A stretch of DNA of 64,000 nt, from positions 204,800-268,799 of the forward strand of contig DASXVE010000024.1 of NCBI GenBank assembly GCA_036504445.1, written 5' to 3'. Both the position numbers and the translations under genes were made by a program. This DNA is from Candidatus Aquicultor sp. GTDB lineage: Bacteria > Actinomycetota > Aquicultoria > Aquicultorales > Aquicultoraceae. The notes under the pieces are model-generated. The model did no database searches. It saw nothing but the letters and a program-made list of their open reading frames with translations, and was not told where the DNA came from. Positions 56,768 to 64,000 of this stretch are shown one piece after another (within the stretch, counting starts at the first letter, position 1; each line of letters begins with the position of its first letter).

Positions 56768-57424
56768 CTATCTTTCTTTGAACGGGAAGCCGAACTTCTT
56801 TAAAAGCGCACGGCCTTCCTCGTCTGTTTTCGCTGTAGTTACGATCGTAATATCCATACCGCGGATCTTATCGATCTTATCATAGTCTATTTCAGGAAAG
56901 ACGAGCTGATCGGTTATACCGAACGAATAGTTTCCGCGCCCATCAAACGACTTTGGCGAAATCCCTCGAAAATCCCTAATTCTTGGGAGCGCCGTCGAAA
57001 GCAGGCGGTCTAAGAACTCGTACATCCTGTTTCCCCGGAGCGTAACCTTAACGCCGACCGGCATGTTCTCGCGGAGCTTGAAACCTGCGATAGATTTTTT
57101 TGCCCGGCGGATAATGGGTTTTTGCCCGGCGATGATAGTCATGTCCGCAATCGCACCGTCGAGTGCTTTTGAGTTCTGCGCCGCTTCGCCGACACCCATG
57201 TTCAAAACGATCTTTTCAACTCTTGGTACCTGCATCACATTCTTGTAATTTAGCTCTGTCTTTAATGCAGGCAGAATCTCCTTATTATAGGTTGCTTTAA
57301 ACCTCGGCATCGGCTGTGCGCTGTTACCAGCTGCCTTTTTTTCGGCCGCAGGCTTTTTCTCAGCTGTTTTCTTTTCCGCCGCAGGCTTCTTCTCGTCAGC
57401 CTTCTTGCTTTTACTCTCTGCCAT
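56768..57424 (-). CDS. rplE: 50S ribosomal protein L5 with Lys/Ala-rich N-terminal extension
   Basis: 218 residues; typical L5 has about 180. The normal part starts at residue 39 ([16 protein letters not shown]) and is complete ([18 protein letters not shown] segment, end FGFPFKER). Before it lie about 38 residues of KKPAAEKK repeats. AGGAGAGAGG precedes the first ATG, and no site precedes the internal Met, so the extension is probably made. L5 binds 5S rRNA and P-site tRNA. Confidence 0.96.
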   Translation of the reverse strand: MAESKSKKADEKKPAAEKKTAEKKPAAEKKAAGNSAQPMPRFKATYNKEILPALKTELNYKNVMQVPRVEKIVLNMGVGEAAQNSKALDGAIADMTIIAGQKPIIRRAKKSIAGFKLRENMPVGVKVTLRGNRMYEFLDRLLSTALPRIRDFRGISPKSFDGRGNYSFGITDQLVFPEIDYDKIDKIRGMDITIVTTAKTDEEGRALLKKFGFPFKER

Positions 57425-57437
57425 TTAACCTCTCTCC

Positions 57438-57540
57438 TAGTTACTGGTACTGGTTCCTAGCCTGTTGTCTCATGCGGTTCGCGCCGATTTCCGACCGGCA
57501 CTCACCAGGCACGAGAAACTAGTTGCCAGTTACTAGCCTG
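57438..57540. repeat. CTAG-rich intergenic repeat between rplE and rplX
   Basis: The stretch contains CTAGTTACTGG at 57438-57448, AGAAACTAG at 57514-57522, CAGTTACTAG and two copies of TAGCCTG. The ends are imperfect inverted copies of each other. Confidence 0.55.
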
Positions 57541-57561
57541 ACTTCTAACTTCTAAGCATAC

Positions 57562-57912
57562 TTACGCTTTATCAATATCGCCTTCGCAGCTACGGCATAT
57601 TCTTACCTTTATGCCGTTTTCTGCTATGCGATGACCGACTCGTGTCGGCTGACCACAGCTCGGGCAAACCAGCATCACGTTTGATACATGAATCGCTGCT
57701 TCTCTCTCCTGGATACCGCCCTGCGGTACCTTCTGGGTTGGGCGCATATGGCGCTTTACCATCGCGAGGTGCTCAACGACAACCCGCTCTTCTTTCGGCA
57801 GCGCAAAGAGCACTTTGCCTTTCTTGCCTTTTTCTTTGCCAGCTATGACCTGTACCCTATCGCCTTTTCTGATTGATAGTTTTGGCACTTTTCGCGTGCT
57901 TTTATTGGCCAT
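57562..57912 (-). CDS. rplX: 50S ribosomal protein L24
   Basis: 116 residues. The KOW motif is RKGDRVQVIAGKEKGKKGKV. The C-terminal part carries two CxxC pairs (VCPSCGQPTRVG and RICRSCEG), a zinc-type tail seen in many Gram-positive L24 proteins. It is an early assembly initiator of the large subunit. Confidence 0.97.
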   Translation of the reverse strand: MANKSTRKVPKLSIRKGDRVQVIAGKEKGKKGKVLFALPKEERVVVEHLAMVKRHMRPTQKVPQGGIQEREAAIHVSNVMLVCPSCGQPTRVGHRIAENGIKVRICRSCEGDIDKA

Positions 57913-57926
57913 TTTAACTATTCCTC

Positions 57927-58295
57927 CTACAGTACTTCTGGAGCCAATGAAACGATCTTCATATAGTTACGATCCCTGAGCTCCCTAGCAACCGGCCCAA
58001 AAATACGCGTTCCGCGTGGGCTTCCATCGTCCTTGATGATAACGGCCGCATTGTCGTCAAAACGTACATAAGACCCATCTTTACGGCCTATCGGTTGCTT
58101 TGTGCGAACAACTACGGCCTTTACGACATCGCCTTTTTTTACTGTGCCGCCGGGAATCGCTTCTTTGACAGCGCCGACAATCGTATCGCCAACAGACCCG
58201 TAGCGCCGCATCGAGCCGCCGAGAACCCTGATGCACAGGATCTCTCGTGCCCCGGTATTATCAGCAATTTTTAGTCTTGATTGCTGTTGGATCAT
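57927..58295 (-). CDS. rplN: 50S ribosomal protein L14
   Basis: 122 residues. [20 protein letters not shown] and [17 protein letters not shown] are diagnostic. It contributes to the bridge with 16S rRNA. Confidence 0.98.
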   Translation of the reverse strand: MIQQQSRLKIADNTGAREILCIRVLGGSMRRYGSVGDTIVGAVKEAIPGGTVKKGDVVKAVVVRTKQPIGRKDGSYVRFDDNAAVIIKDDGSPRGTRIFGPVARELRDRNYMKIVSLAPEVL

Positions 58296-58352
58296 GCCTT
58301 CTTCCTTCTTTCCTCAACGGTCTCTATAAATACGGTTCTTATACTCACGGTT

Positions 58353-58613
58353 CTATTTAGCCCGCTCAAGAACCTCTGATACGCGCCACCGCTTGGTCTT
58401 ACTCAAGGGACGCGTCTCGGTAATCTGTACGGTATCGCCAAGCTTTGCGTCATTGGTCTCATCGTGCGCTTTGAACTTGGTGGTTCGCTTTATCGTCTTC
58501 TTGTAGAGCCGGTGTCTTACGGTTGTCTCGACTGCTACTGTAACGGTTTTGTCCATTGCATCGCTTACAACCTTACCGACTCTTGTCTTCCGGCTTCCTC
58601 TCTTTTCTTCCAT
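58353..58613 (-). CDS. rpsQ: 30S ribosomal protein S17
   Basis: 86 residues, OB fold. [20 protein letters not shown] and [18 protein letters not shown] are typical. It binds the 5' domain of 16S rRNA. Confidence 0.98.
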   Translation of the reverse strand: MEEKRGSRKTRVGKVVSDAMDKTVTVAVETTVRHRLYKKTIKRTTKFKAHDETNDAKLGDTVQITETRPLSKTKRWRVSEVLERAK

Positions 58614-58626
58614 GTAACCCTCCCAT

Positions 58627-58695
58627 CTAGAAACTAGCTACCCGCTGTGTGCCGTAAAGTTTATCTGCTTGCTACTTCTTAGCCCTAGCTTCTAG
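58627..58695. repeat. CTAGAAACTAG inverted repeat between rpsQ and rpmC
   Basis: CTAGAAACTAG (58627-58637) faces CTAGCTTCTAG (58685-58695), an inverted copy with one mismatch. The second arm covers the rpmC stop codon. Confidence 0.6.
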
Positions 58696-58901
58696 CTGCT
58701 TGCCAGCTTGACCTCGATCTCACGCTCACGACGTATAGTTTGAATACGTGCGATATCCTTCTTGATCTCTTTAATCCGTTTTGGATTGTCGAGCTGACCG
58801 GTAGCGAGCTGAAAACGCAGGTTAAACAGCTCCGCTTTGGCTTCTTTGATTCGCGCTTCCAACTCATCATCTGTTAAATCTCTAAACTTCTCTGCCTTCA
58901 C
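58692..58901 (-). CDS. rpmC: 50S ribosomal protein L29
   Basis: 69 residues, two helices. [19 protein letters not shown] and [19 protein letters not shown] are typical. It lies at the tunnel exit. Its end overlaps the inverted repeat. Confidence 0.97.
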   Translation of the reverse strand: MKAEKFRDLTDDELEARIKEAKAELFNLRFQLATGQLDNPKRIKEIKKDIARIQTIRREREIEVKLASS

Positions 58902-58903
58902 GC

Positions 58904-59326
58904 TTACTCACCACCCAGCTCTTCTCTTGTGATAAACCTGCACTTAATCGGCAGTTTATGAATCGCCAAACGAATCGCCTCGCGAGCGACCGACTCAGTA
59001 ACGCCGGCGATCTCAAACATAACCCTACCGGGCTTAATAACTGCAACCCAGTGCTCTGGCGAACCCTTACCGGAACCCATACGGGTCTCTGCCGGCTTTT
59101 CTGTAACCGGCTTGTCCGGGAAGATGTTGATCCAGACTTTTCCGCCCCTCTTAATATAGCGGGTCATAGCGATACGGGCCGCTTCAATCTGCCGGTTTGT
59201 TACCCAGCCCGGCTCGAGTGCCTGCAAACCGTAATCGCCGAAATATATTCTATCGCCGCCTTTAGCGCGGCCTTTCATGCGACCTCGCATCTGCTTGCGA
59301 TGCTTAACTCTCTTTGGTAAAAGCAT
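58904..59326 (-). CDS. rplP: 50S ribosomal protein L16
   Basis: 140 residues. [19 protein letters not shown] and [19 protein letters not shown] are diagnostic. It contacts A-site tRNA and is a late-assembly protein. Confidence 0.98.
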   Translation of the reverse strand: MLLPKRVKHRKQMRGRMKGRAKGGDRIYFGDYGLQALEPGWVTNRQIEAARIAMTRYIKRGGKVWINIFPDKPVTEKPAETRMGSGKGSPEHWVAVIKPGRVMFEIAGVTESVAREAIRLAIHKLPIKCRFITREELGGE

Positions 59327-59328
59327 TG

Positions 59329-60105
59329 CTACGACCCCTTCCTTGGCCCGGCGCCTTGCTTCCTGCCCTGGCCCTGCCCTGGCTTGTTATCGCCTCGCGG
59401 ACGACGTGGCCTTTCGCCTCGCGGCCGCTCTGGTCTCTCCGGACGCTCGCCTGCTGGCGCCTTATCGGCTACAAACTGACCAGGCATGATATCGCCTTTA
59501 TAAATCCAGACCTTCACGCCGATTCGCCCAAAGGTTGTGAGCGCTTCGGTAAAGCCGTAATCGATATTGGCACGAAGCGTATGAAGCGGCACGCGGCCCT
59601 CACGATACCACTCGGTACGAGCCATTTCAGCACCACCCAAGCGACCTGCGCTTTGAACTTTAACGCCCTGAGCACCGCTCTTCATAGCCTGCGTGACGGC
59701 TTTCTTCATGGCGCGTCTGAAACCGACACGAGCCTCAAGCTGCTCGGCGATCGACTGCGCTACCAATGTTGCGTCGAGCTCCGGCCTTCTTACCTCTTCG
59801 ATATTAATCTGGACCTGCTTGCCGGTCATTTTCTCGAGCTGGCCACGAAGGATTTCGACCTCTGACCCGCGCTTGCCAATGACGATGCCCGGGCGAGCGG
59901 TATGAATGTCGACCTTAACACGGTCGCCCGCGCGCTCGATAATAATCTTTGAGATCGCCGCGCGTGCGAGTTTCTTTTCGAGAGTCCGTCTAATCTCTAT
60001 ATCTTCATGGAGAAGCTTATCGAAGCCCTTGCTGGCAAACCAGCGCGACCGCCAGGGTTCGATGATACCGACTCTGAGGCCCCGGGGATGAACTTTCTGC
60101 CCCAT
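59329..60105 (-). CDS. rpsC: 30S ribosomal protein S3 with Arg/Pro/Gly-rich tail
   Basis: 258 residues. The KH domain has [19 protein letters not shown]. The canonical end is near MPGQFV at about 205. About 50 residues of disordered [16 protein letters not shown] and [13 protein letters not shown] sequence follow. S3 lines the mRNA entry. Such tails are known in some actinobacteria. Confidence 0.97.
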   Translation of the reverse strand: MGQKVHPRGLRVGIIEPWRSRWFASKGFDKLLHEDIEIRRTLEKKLARAAISKIIIERAGDRVKVDIHTARPGIVIGKRGSEVEILRGQLEKMTGKQVQINIEEVRRPELDATLVAQSIAEQLEARVGFRRAMKKAVTQAMKSGAQGVKVQSAGRLGGAEMARTEWYREGRVPLHTLRANIDYGFTEALTTFGRIGVKVWIYKGDIMPGQFVADKAPAGERPERPERPRGERPRRPRGDNKPGQGQGRKQGAGPRKGS

Positions 60106-60471
60106 TTAACCCTCCTTCTCCGTAACAATTACGGTAATGTGACTTGTTCTTTTTCTAATCCTAAACGCCCGCCCCATTGCTCGCGGACGAATCCTTTTCA
60201 ATGTTGGACCCTGGTCCACATGCGCCGCCGATACATACAGCCTGCTGCGGCTGATATGCATGTTCTTCTCAGCGTTTGCAATCGCTGAGTTGAGCACCTT
60301 TAGAATCAACCGAGCAGCTGATTTTGGTGTAAATGTGAGTATTGCAATTGCATCCTCGACATCTTTACCTCGGATAAGGTTGATAACCTGCTGCACCTTA
60401 AGTGGCGATATCCGCACATATTTTGCAACGGCTTTGGTAGACGCTCTCTCATTCTCTAACGCTTTAGCCAT
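60106..60471 (-). CDS. rplV: 50S ribosomal protein L22
   Basis: 121 residues. [20 protein letters not shown] and the tunnel-loop region [18 protein letters not shown] are diagnostic. It directly abuts rpsC. Confidence 0.98.
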   Translation of the reverse strand: MAKALENERASTKAVAKYVRISPLKVQQVINLIRGKDVEDAIAILTFTPKSAARLILKVLNSAIANAEKNMHISRSRLYVSAAHVDQGPTLKRIRPRAMGRAFRIRKRTSHITVIVTEKEG

Positions 60472-60485
60472 TTTACCTCCTCGTT

Positions 60486-60532
60486 CTAGAAACTAGGTCT
60501 GAAACCGCTAGCTTCTTACTCCTAGTCTCTAG
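60486..60532. repeat. CTAGAAACTAG inverted repeat between rpsS and rplV
   Basis: CTAGAAACTAG (60486-60496) faces CTAGTCTCTAG (60522-60532), an inverted copy with one mismatch. CTAGCTTCT at 60508-60516 is a further partial copy between them. The right arm reaches the rpsS stop codon. Confidence 0.6.
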
Positions 60533-60810
60533 CGTAACCTCGTTGACCTTTCCTGGCCCGCGTGGCCTCTAAAGGTCCGCGTCGGTGCAAACTCGCCGAG
60601 CTTATGTCCAACCATACTCTCAGTAACGTACACCGGGACATGCCTGCGTCCATCATGGACCGCTATCGTATGCCCAACCATCTCCGGGAAGATAGTCGAG
60701 GCTCTAGACCAGGTTTTAATAACCCGCTTCTCGTTTCTCTTGTTCATATCTTGAATCCTGCTGAGAAGCCTTGTCTCAACAAACGGCCCTTTTTTTAGTG
60801 ACCTTCCCAC
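60529..60810 (-). CDS. rpsS: 30S ribosomal protein S19
   Basis: 93 residues. [19 protein letters not shown] and [18 protein letters not shown] are diagnostic. It forms the head of the small subunit with S13. Confidence 0.98.
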   Translation of the reverse strand: MGRSLKKGPFVETRLLSRIQDMNKRNEKRVIKTWSRASTIFPEMVGHTIAVHDGRRHVPVYVTESMVGHKLGEFAPTRTFRGHAGQERSTRLR

Positions 60811-60902
60811 GTTTCAGCCTCCATTCCAAAAAGCTTCTACTTACCACGCCCTCGGGCGTTCACTTAAAATTTACAAGCGTTTAACGCTATACAACACCGC
60901 AC

Positions 60903-61730
60903 TTATTTTGACCTGCGGGATTTTACAATATATTTGTCAGATTGCTTTTTGCCGCGTGTACGATACCCAAGCGTCGGTTTACCCCACGGTGTAACCGGGT
61001 GACGACCTGGTGTCGCCTTACCCTCGCCACCGCCGTGCGGGTGATCGACCGGGTTCATCGCGGTACCGCGAACCGTCGGCCTCTTGCCCAACCAACGAGA
61101 GCGACCGGCTTTGCCGATGCTGATAAGCTCGTGCTCCGGGTTGCCGACTTGCCCGATTGTCGCATAACAATCCATATGGATCATACGCACTTCATTCGAT
61201 GGCAAGCGCAGATGTGCGTAGTTGCCCTCTTTTGCCATGAGCTGGGCTGATGTACCTGCTGAACGCGCAAGCTGGCCACCCCTACCCGCCGTAAGCTCAA
61301 TGTTGTGCACGATCGTACCGAGCGGGATCTTTCTCAGCGGCAGAGCGTTGCCTATCTTGATATCTGAATCCGGGCCCGCCATAATCTGGTTTCCGACCTT
61401 AAGGTTGATCGGCGCAATAATATAGCGCCTCTCACCATCGGCATACTTGATGAGCGCAATCCGCGATGAGCGGTTTGGATCGTACTCGATGGCTTCAACG
61501 GTTCCGGGAACGCCGTACTTATTGCGCTTAAAATCGATAATACGATAGCGCCTCTTGTGGCCGCCGCCCTGATGACGCGTAGTGATGCGGCCGTTGTTAT
61601 TGCGTCCCGCGTTGTTCTTTAGCGGCGCCAACAGGCTTTTTTCAGGCTCCTTTTTCGTAATGTCCACGAAATCGGAGACGGTTTGAAAACGCCTTCCAGC
61701 CGATGTCGGTTTAAACTTTTTGATTCCCAT
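60903..61730 (-). CDS. rplB: 50S ribosomal protein L2
   Basis: 275 residues. [20 protein letters not shown] begins it; [20 protein letters not shown] is the catalytic-centre-proximal loop. ATG 61730 has GAGGAGAG upstream; the frame to 61754 is rejected. Confidence 0.98.
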   Translation of the reverse strand: MGIKKFKPTSAGRRFQTVSDFVDITKKEPEKSLLAPLKNNAGRNNNGRITTRHQGGGHKRRYRIIDFKRNKYGVPGTVEAIEYDPNRSSRIALIKYADGERRYIIAPINLKVGNQIMAGPDSDIKIGNALPLRKIPLGTIVHNIELTAGRGGQLARSAGTSAQLMAKEGNYAHLRLPSNEVRMIHMDCYATIGQVGNPEHELISIGKAGRSRWLGKRPTVRGTAMNPVDHPHGGGEGKATPGRHPVTPWGKPTLGYRTRGKKQSDKYIVKSRRSK

Positions 61731-61851
61731 GTACTTCTTCTCTCCTCGTCTCACAACCGGCTCTTATCGCTTGCCGGCAGCATATTTTCTCGGTGCCTTT
61801 TCGCTTAACTAAGCCGGCACCGGCATTACAGCCTCTGGTTCACCCACAGGC

Positions 61852-62139
61852 CTATCGCGCTTCGAAGAATTCGATTCGATCGCCCTCGCGGAGTGTCACG
61901 ACAGCCTTCTTCCAGCTGCGGGTTCTGCCCGATGTATAACCGCGGCGCTTCATCTTGCCGCGCATCGTAATCGTATTAACTGCTTCAACATGGACCTTAA
62001 AAATCTTCTCGACCGCCTGCTTAATCTCTTCCTTACGTGAATCTTTCGCAACTTCAAAGGTATACTTCTGCTTGTCGATTTGAGCGTAGCTTTTCTCCGA
62101 GATTACCGGGCGTATAATTACATCTTGCGGTGTCTTCAT
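61852..62139 (-). CDS. rplW: 50S ribosomal protein L23
   Basis: 95 residues. DVIIRPVISEKSYAQIDKQK and VNTITMRGKMKRRGYTSGR are typical. It is the docking site for trigger factor and SRP at the tunnel exit. It overlaps rplD by 4 bases. Confidence 0.98.
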   Translation of the reverse strand: MKTPQDVIIRPVISEKSYAQIDKQKYTFEVAKDSRKEEIKQAVEKIFKVHVEAVNTITMRGKMKRRGYTSGRTRSWKKAVVTLREGDRIEFFEAR

Positions 62140-62759
62140 CTGGTTAGACCCTCCTCTACTGAACTCAGAGCGGCGCGAGTCATAACCAAATACTCGTTAT
62201 TGAGCAAGTCGTAGGCGTTAAGCTCGGAACTATAGATAACCCGCACTCTGTCGAGATTGCGTACCGATTTTACTGCCATGTCCTGCTCGTCGCCAACGAT
62301 AACAGTCGCCTTTTTGTCGACATTGATATTTTTCAGTATCTTTGCCGCTTCTTTCGTTTTTGGCTCATTCAGACCGAAATCATCGAGGATGATCAAGCGG
62401 CCGTCCCGTGCCTTTGATGATAAGATCGAGCGCAGCGCTAGGCGACGCATCTTCTTAGGAACGCTAAATGAATAATCACGCGGCGTTGGGCCGAAGACCG
62501 TACCACCGCCAACCCAGTGGGGTGCACGGATACTTCCGATTCGAGCCCGTCCGGTGCCTTTCTGGCGCCAAGGCTTCTTTCCACCACCGCGTACTTCGGA
62601 CCGTGTCTTTGTCTTTGCTGTGCCTCTTCTTGCTGCTGCAAGCTGAGCGCGCACAACTTGATGAACTACGGCCTCGTTCGCTTCTACCTCAAAGACTGCA
62701 GGACTAACGCTGATTTCCTCTATGGTTTTACCTTCTCCATTAAGAACTGGTAGTTTCAC
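62136..62759 (-). CDS. rplD: 50S ribosomal protein L4
   Basis: 207 residues. [20 protein letters not shown] is the tunnel-loop signature and [19 protein letters not shown] follows. L4 represses the S10 operon in E. coli; whether it does so here is unknown. Confidence 0.98.
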   Translation of the reverse strand: MKLPVLNGEGKTIEEISVSPAVFEVEANEAVVHQVVRAQLAAARRGTAKTKTRSEVRGGGKKPWRQKGTGRARIGSIRAPHWVGGGTVFGPTPRDYSFSVPKKMRRLALRSILSSKARDGRLIILDDFGLNEPKTKEAAKILKNINVDKKATVIVGDEQDMAVKSVRNLDRVRVIYSSELNAYDLLNNEYLVMTRAALSSVEEGLTR

Positions 62760-62761
62760 CG

Positions 62762-63400
62762 TTACTCCTTCTTCTTTGCCTTCTTGGATTCCTTGACCAT
62801 AATCAGACTGCCCTTGGCCCCAGGTACAGCCCCCTTGAGTAGAATGATATTCTGCTCCGGATCAACCCTGACGATTTCAAGGTTTTGTGTGGTCACTTTA
62901 TCGCTTCCCATATGACCTGGCATGCGCATACCCTTTACAACCCTTGACGGGAATGAGGACGCGCCAACTGAACCCGGTGCCCTATGGAAGTGCGATCCGT
63001 GGCCACCAGGACCTCCACTGAAGTTATGACGCTTCATAACGCCCTGGAAGCCCTTACCCTTTGAGACACCGACAACATCGGTTTTCTCGCCAGCCGCAAA
63101 GATGTCAGCCGTAATCGTATCCCCCGGCTTGTAATTATCAGGATTATCAACCCTGATCTCAGCCAGGTAACGCTTCGGCGCGACTTTTGTCTTTGCAAAA
63201 TGCCCTTTCGAGGGCTTATTGGCCTTTTTCTCCTCGACGTCCTCGAACCCTATTTGGATTGCGGAGTAGCCATCGGTTTTTTGTGTTTTAACCTGTGTAA
63301 TAACGCAGGGGCCTACCTCAACAACGGTTACCGGAAGTAAACGGTCATCGTCACTGAATATCTGCGTCATTCCAAGTTTCTTTCCTAGTAACGCCTTCAT
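62762..63400 (-). CDS. rplC: 50S ribosomal protein L3
   Basis: 212 residues. MKALLGKKLGMTQIFSDD and FSGGPGGHGSHFHRAPGSVG are diagnostic. It starts assembly of the large subunit. A 134-base gap separates it from rpsJ. Confidence 0.98.
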   Translation of the reverse strand: MKALLGKKLGMTQIFSDDDRLLPVTVVEVGPCVITQVKTQKTDGYSAIQIGFEDVEEKKANKPSKGHFAKTKVAPKRYLAEIRVDNPDNYKPGDTITADIFAAGEKTDVVGVSKGKGFQGVMKRHNFSGGPGGHGSHFHRAPGSVGASSFPSRVVKGMRMPGHMGSDKVTTQNLEIVRVDPEQNIILLKGAVPGAKGSLIMVKESKKAKKKE

Positions 63401-63534
63401 CTTCTACCTCGCACTAAAAATTATCCACTGTGCTACAAACTAACCACATACCACGGCTTGTGCGCACCTCCCATGCAACCTTACAATCACAGGTAAAGTG
63501 CGCATGCCGTTTAACTTACCTCTGCTTACTAGCT

Positions 63535-63843
63535 CTAGAGCTTTATCTCGATATCGACACCTGCCGGCAGGTCGAGCCTCATTAATGAGTCAACCGTCTT
63601 CGGTGTCGGGTCGAGTATATCAATCAACCTTTTATGCGTGCGCATCTGGAAATGCTCGCGCGAATCTTTGTTGACGTGCGGGGACCGAATAACTGTATAC
63701 AGACTTCTCTCTGTAGGCAGAGGAATTGGTCCCGCAACTCTAGCACCTGTTCTCTGTGCCGTATCAACTATCTTCTTCGCTGACTGATCGACAACCTCGT
63801 GATCATAAGCTTTGAGCCTGATACGAATTTTTTGTGTTGCCAT
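63535..63843 (-). CDS. rpsJ: 30S ribosomal protein S10
   Basis: 102 residues. [20 protein letters not shown] and the loop [20 protein letters not shown] are diagnostic. It is the first gene of the S10 operon and, as NusE, also acts in antitermination. ATG 63843 has GGAGG upstream. Confidence 0.98.
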   Translation of the reverse strand: MATQKIRIRLKAYDHEVVDQSAKKIVDTAQRTGARVAGPIPLPTERSLYTVIRSPHVNKDSREHFQMRTHKRLIDILDPTPKTVDSLMRLDLPAGVDIEIKL

Positions 63844-63865
63844 GCTTCCTCCACGCAAAATTTAT

Positions 63866-64000
63866 TTACTTCGTAATCTTAATAACACGCCCGGAGCCAA
63901 CCGTGCGTCCGCCTTCACGAATAGCAAGGCGCAGCCCCTCTTCCATGGCGATCGGAGTGATGAGCTCAACGGTAATCTCAACGTTATCTCCCGGCATAAC
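63866..64000 (-). CDS. tuf: Elongation factor Tu, C-terminal part only
   Basis: The window edge cuts the gene. Visible is the C-terminal barrel: [19 protein letters not shown], then [18 protein letters not shown] and the end IKITK with TAA at 63868-63866. EF-Tu brings aminoacyl-tRNA to the ribosome. Its place before rpsJ is the usual str-S10 arrangement. Confidence 0.97.
   Translation of the reverse strand, partial: VMPGDNVEITVELITPIAMEEGLRLAIREGGRTVGSGRVIKITK

Overview
The window is about 64 kb of chromosome with a GC content that looks near 50 percent. It consists mostly of one very long run of minus-strand housekeeping genes. The order resembles the conserved Gram-positive supercluster: S10-spc-alpha ribosomal genes, then ecfA1-ecfA2-ecfT-truA, hrcA-dnaJ-prmA-rsmE, mtaB-HIT-yqeY, phoH-7TM/HD-ybeY-dgkA, a CBS transporter protein, cdd-era, recO-glyQ-glyS-ppdK and dgt-dnaG-rpoD. 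Heterotetrameric glycyl-tRNA synthetase, zinc-type S14 and L36, HrcA/CIRCE and this order point to an anaerobic, monoderm-type bacterium. It could be a deep-branching actinobacterium (for example of the Aquicultor type) or a clostridial Firmicute. That placement is inferred from gene content and order, not from a search.

Layout: 1-4.4 kb is an accessory edge with an MFS exporter, a tiny membrane ORF interrupted by TGA, an Asp-ligand ferredoxin, an autoregulated MarR-DUF6544 pair, two gene scraps and tRNA-Asn. 4.7-6.4 kb carries a NapH-NapG-like polyferredoxin fusion. 6.5-11.2 kb is rpoD-dnaG-dgt plus a flavoprotein. 11.5-12.8 kb holds two plus-strand genes. 12.9-19.6 kb is ppdK-glyS-glyQ and recO. 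19.9-24.0 kb is a plus-strand operon of three pseudopilins, the first very large and repeat-bearing. 24.0-36.1 kb runs deoC, mgtE, era, GNAT, cdd, CorC-like, DGK-PAP2 fusion, ybeY, PgpH-like, phoH, yqeY, HIT and mtaB. 36.3-39.9 kb is an accessory island: an amidohydrolase, a heavily decayed MMPL transporter and another decayed ORF. 39.9-43.9 kb is rsmE-prmA-dnaJ-hrcA behind a CIRCE operator. 44.0-64.0 kb is truA, the ECF transporter core and the full alpha, spc and S10 ribosomal operons, ending inside tuf.

Functionally, the minus-strand block covers transcription (RpoD, RpoA), replication priming (DnaG), translation (ribosome, IF-1, GlyRS, Era, YbeY, MtaB, TruA), secretion (SecY), vitamin uptake (ECF core), heat-shock control and c-di-AMP/lipid turnover. 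Plus-strand accessory genes sit only at junctions between these conserved blocks. The most unusual features are the repeat-bearing pseudopilin operon, the polyferredoxin fusion with an internal twin-arginine segment, the MMPL gene collapsed at two membrane bundles, the tandem MarR operators and a family of CTAG-rich mini-repeats between ribosomal genes.
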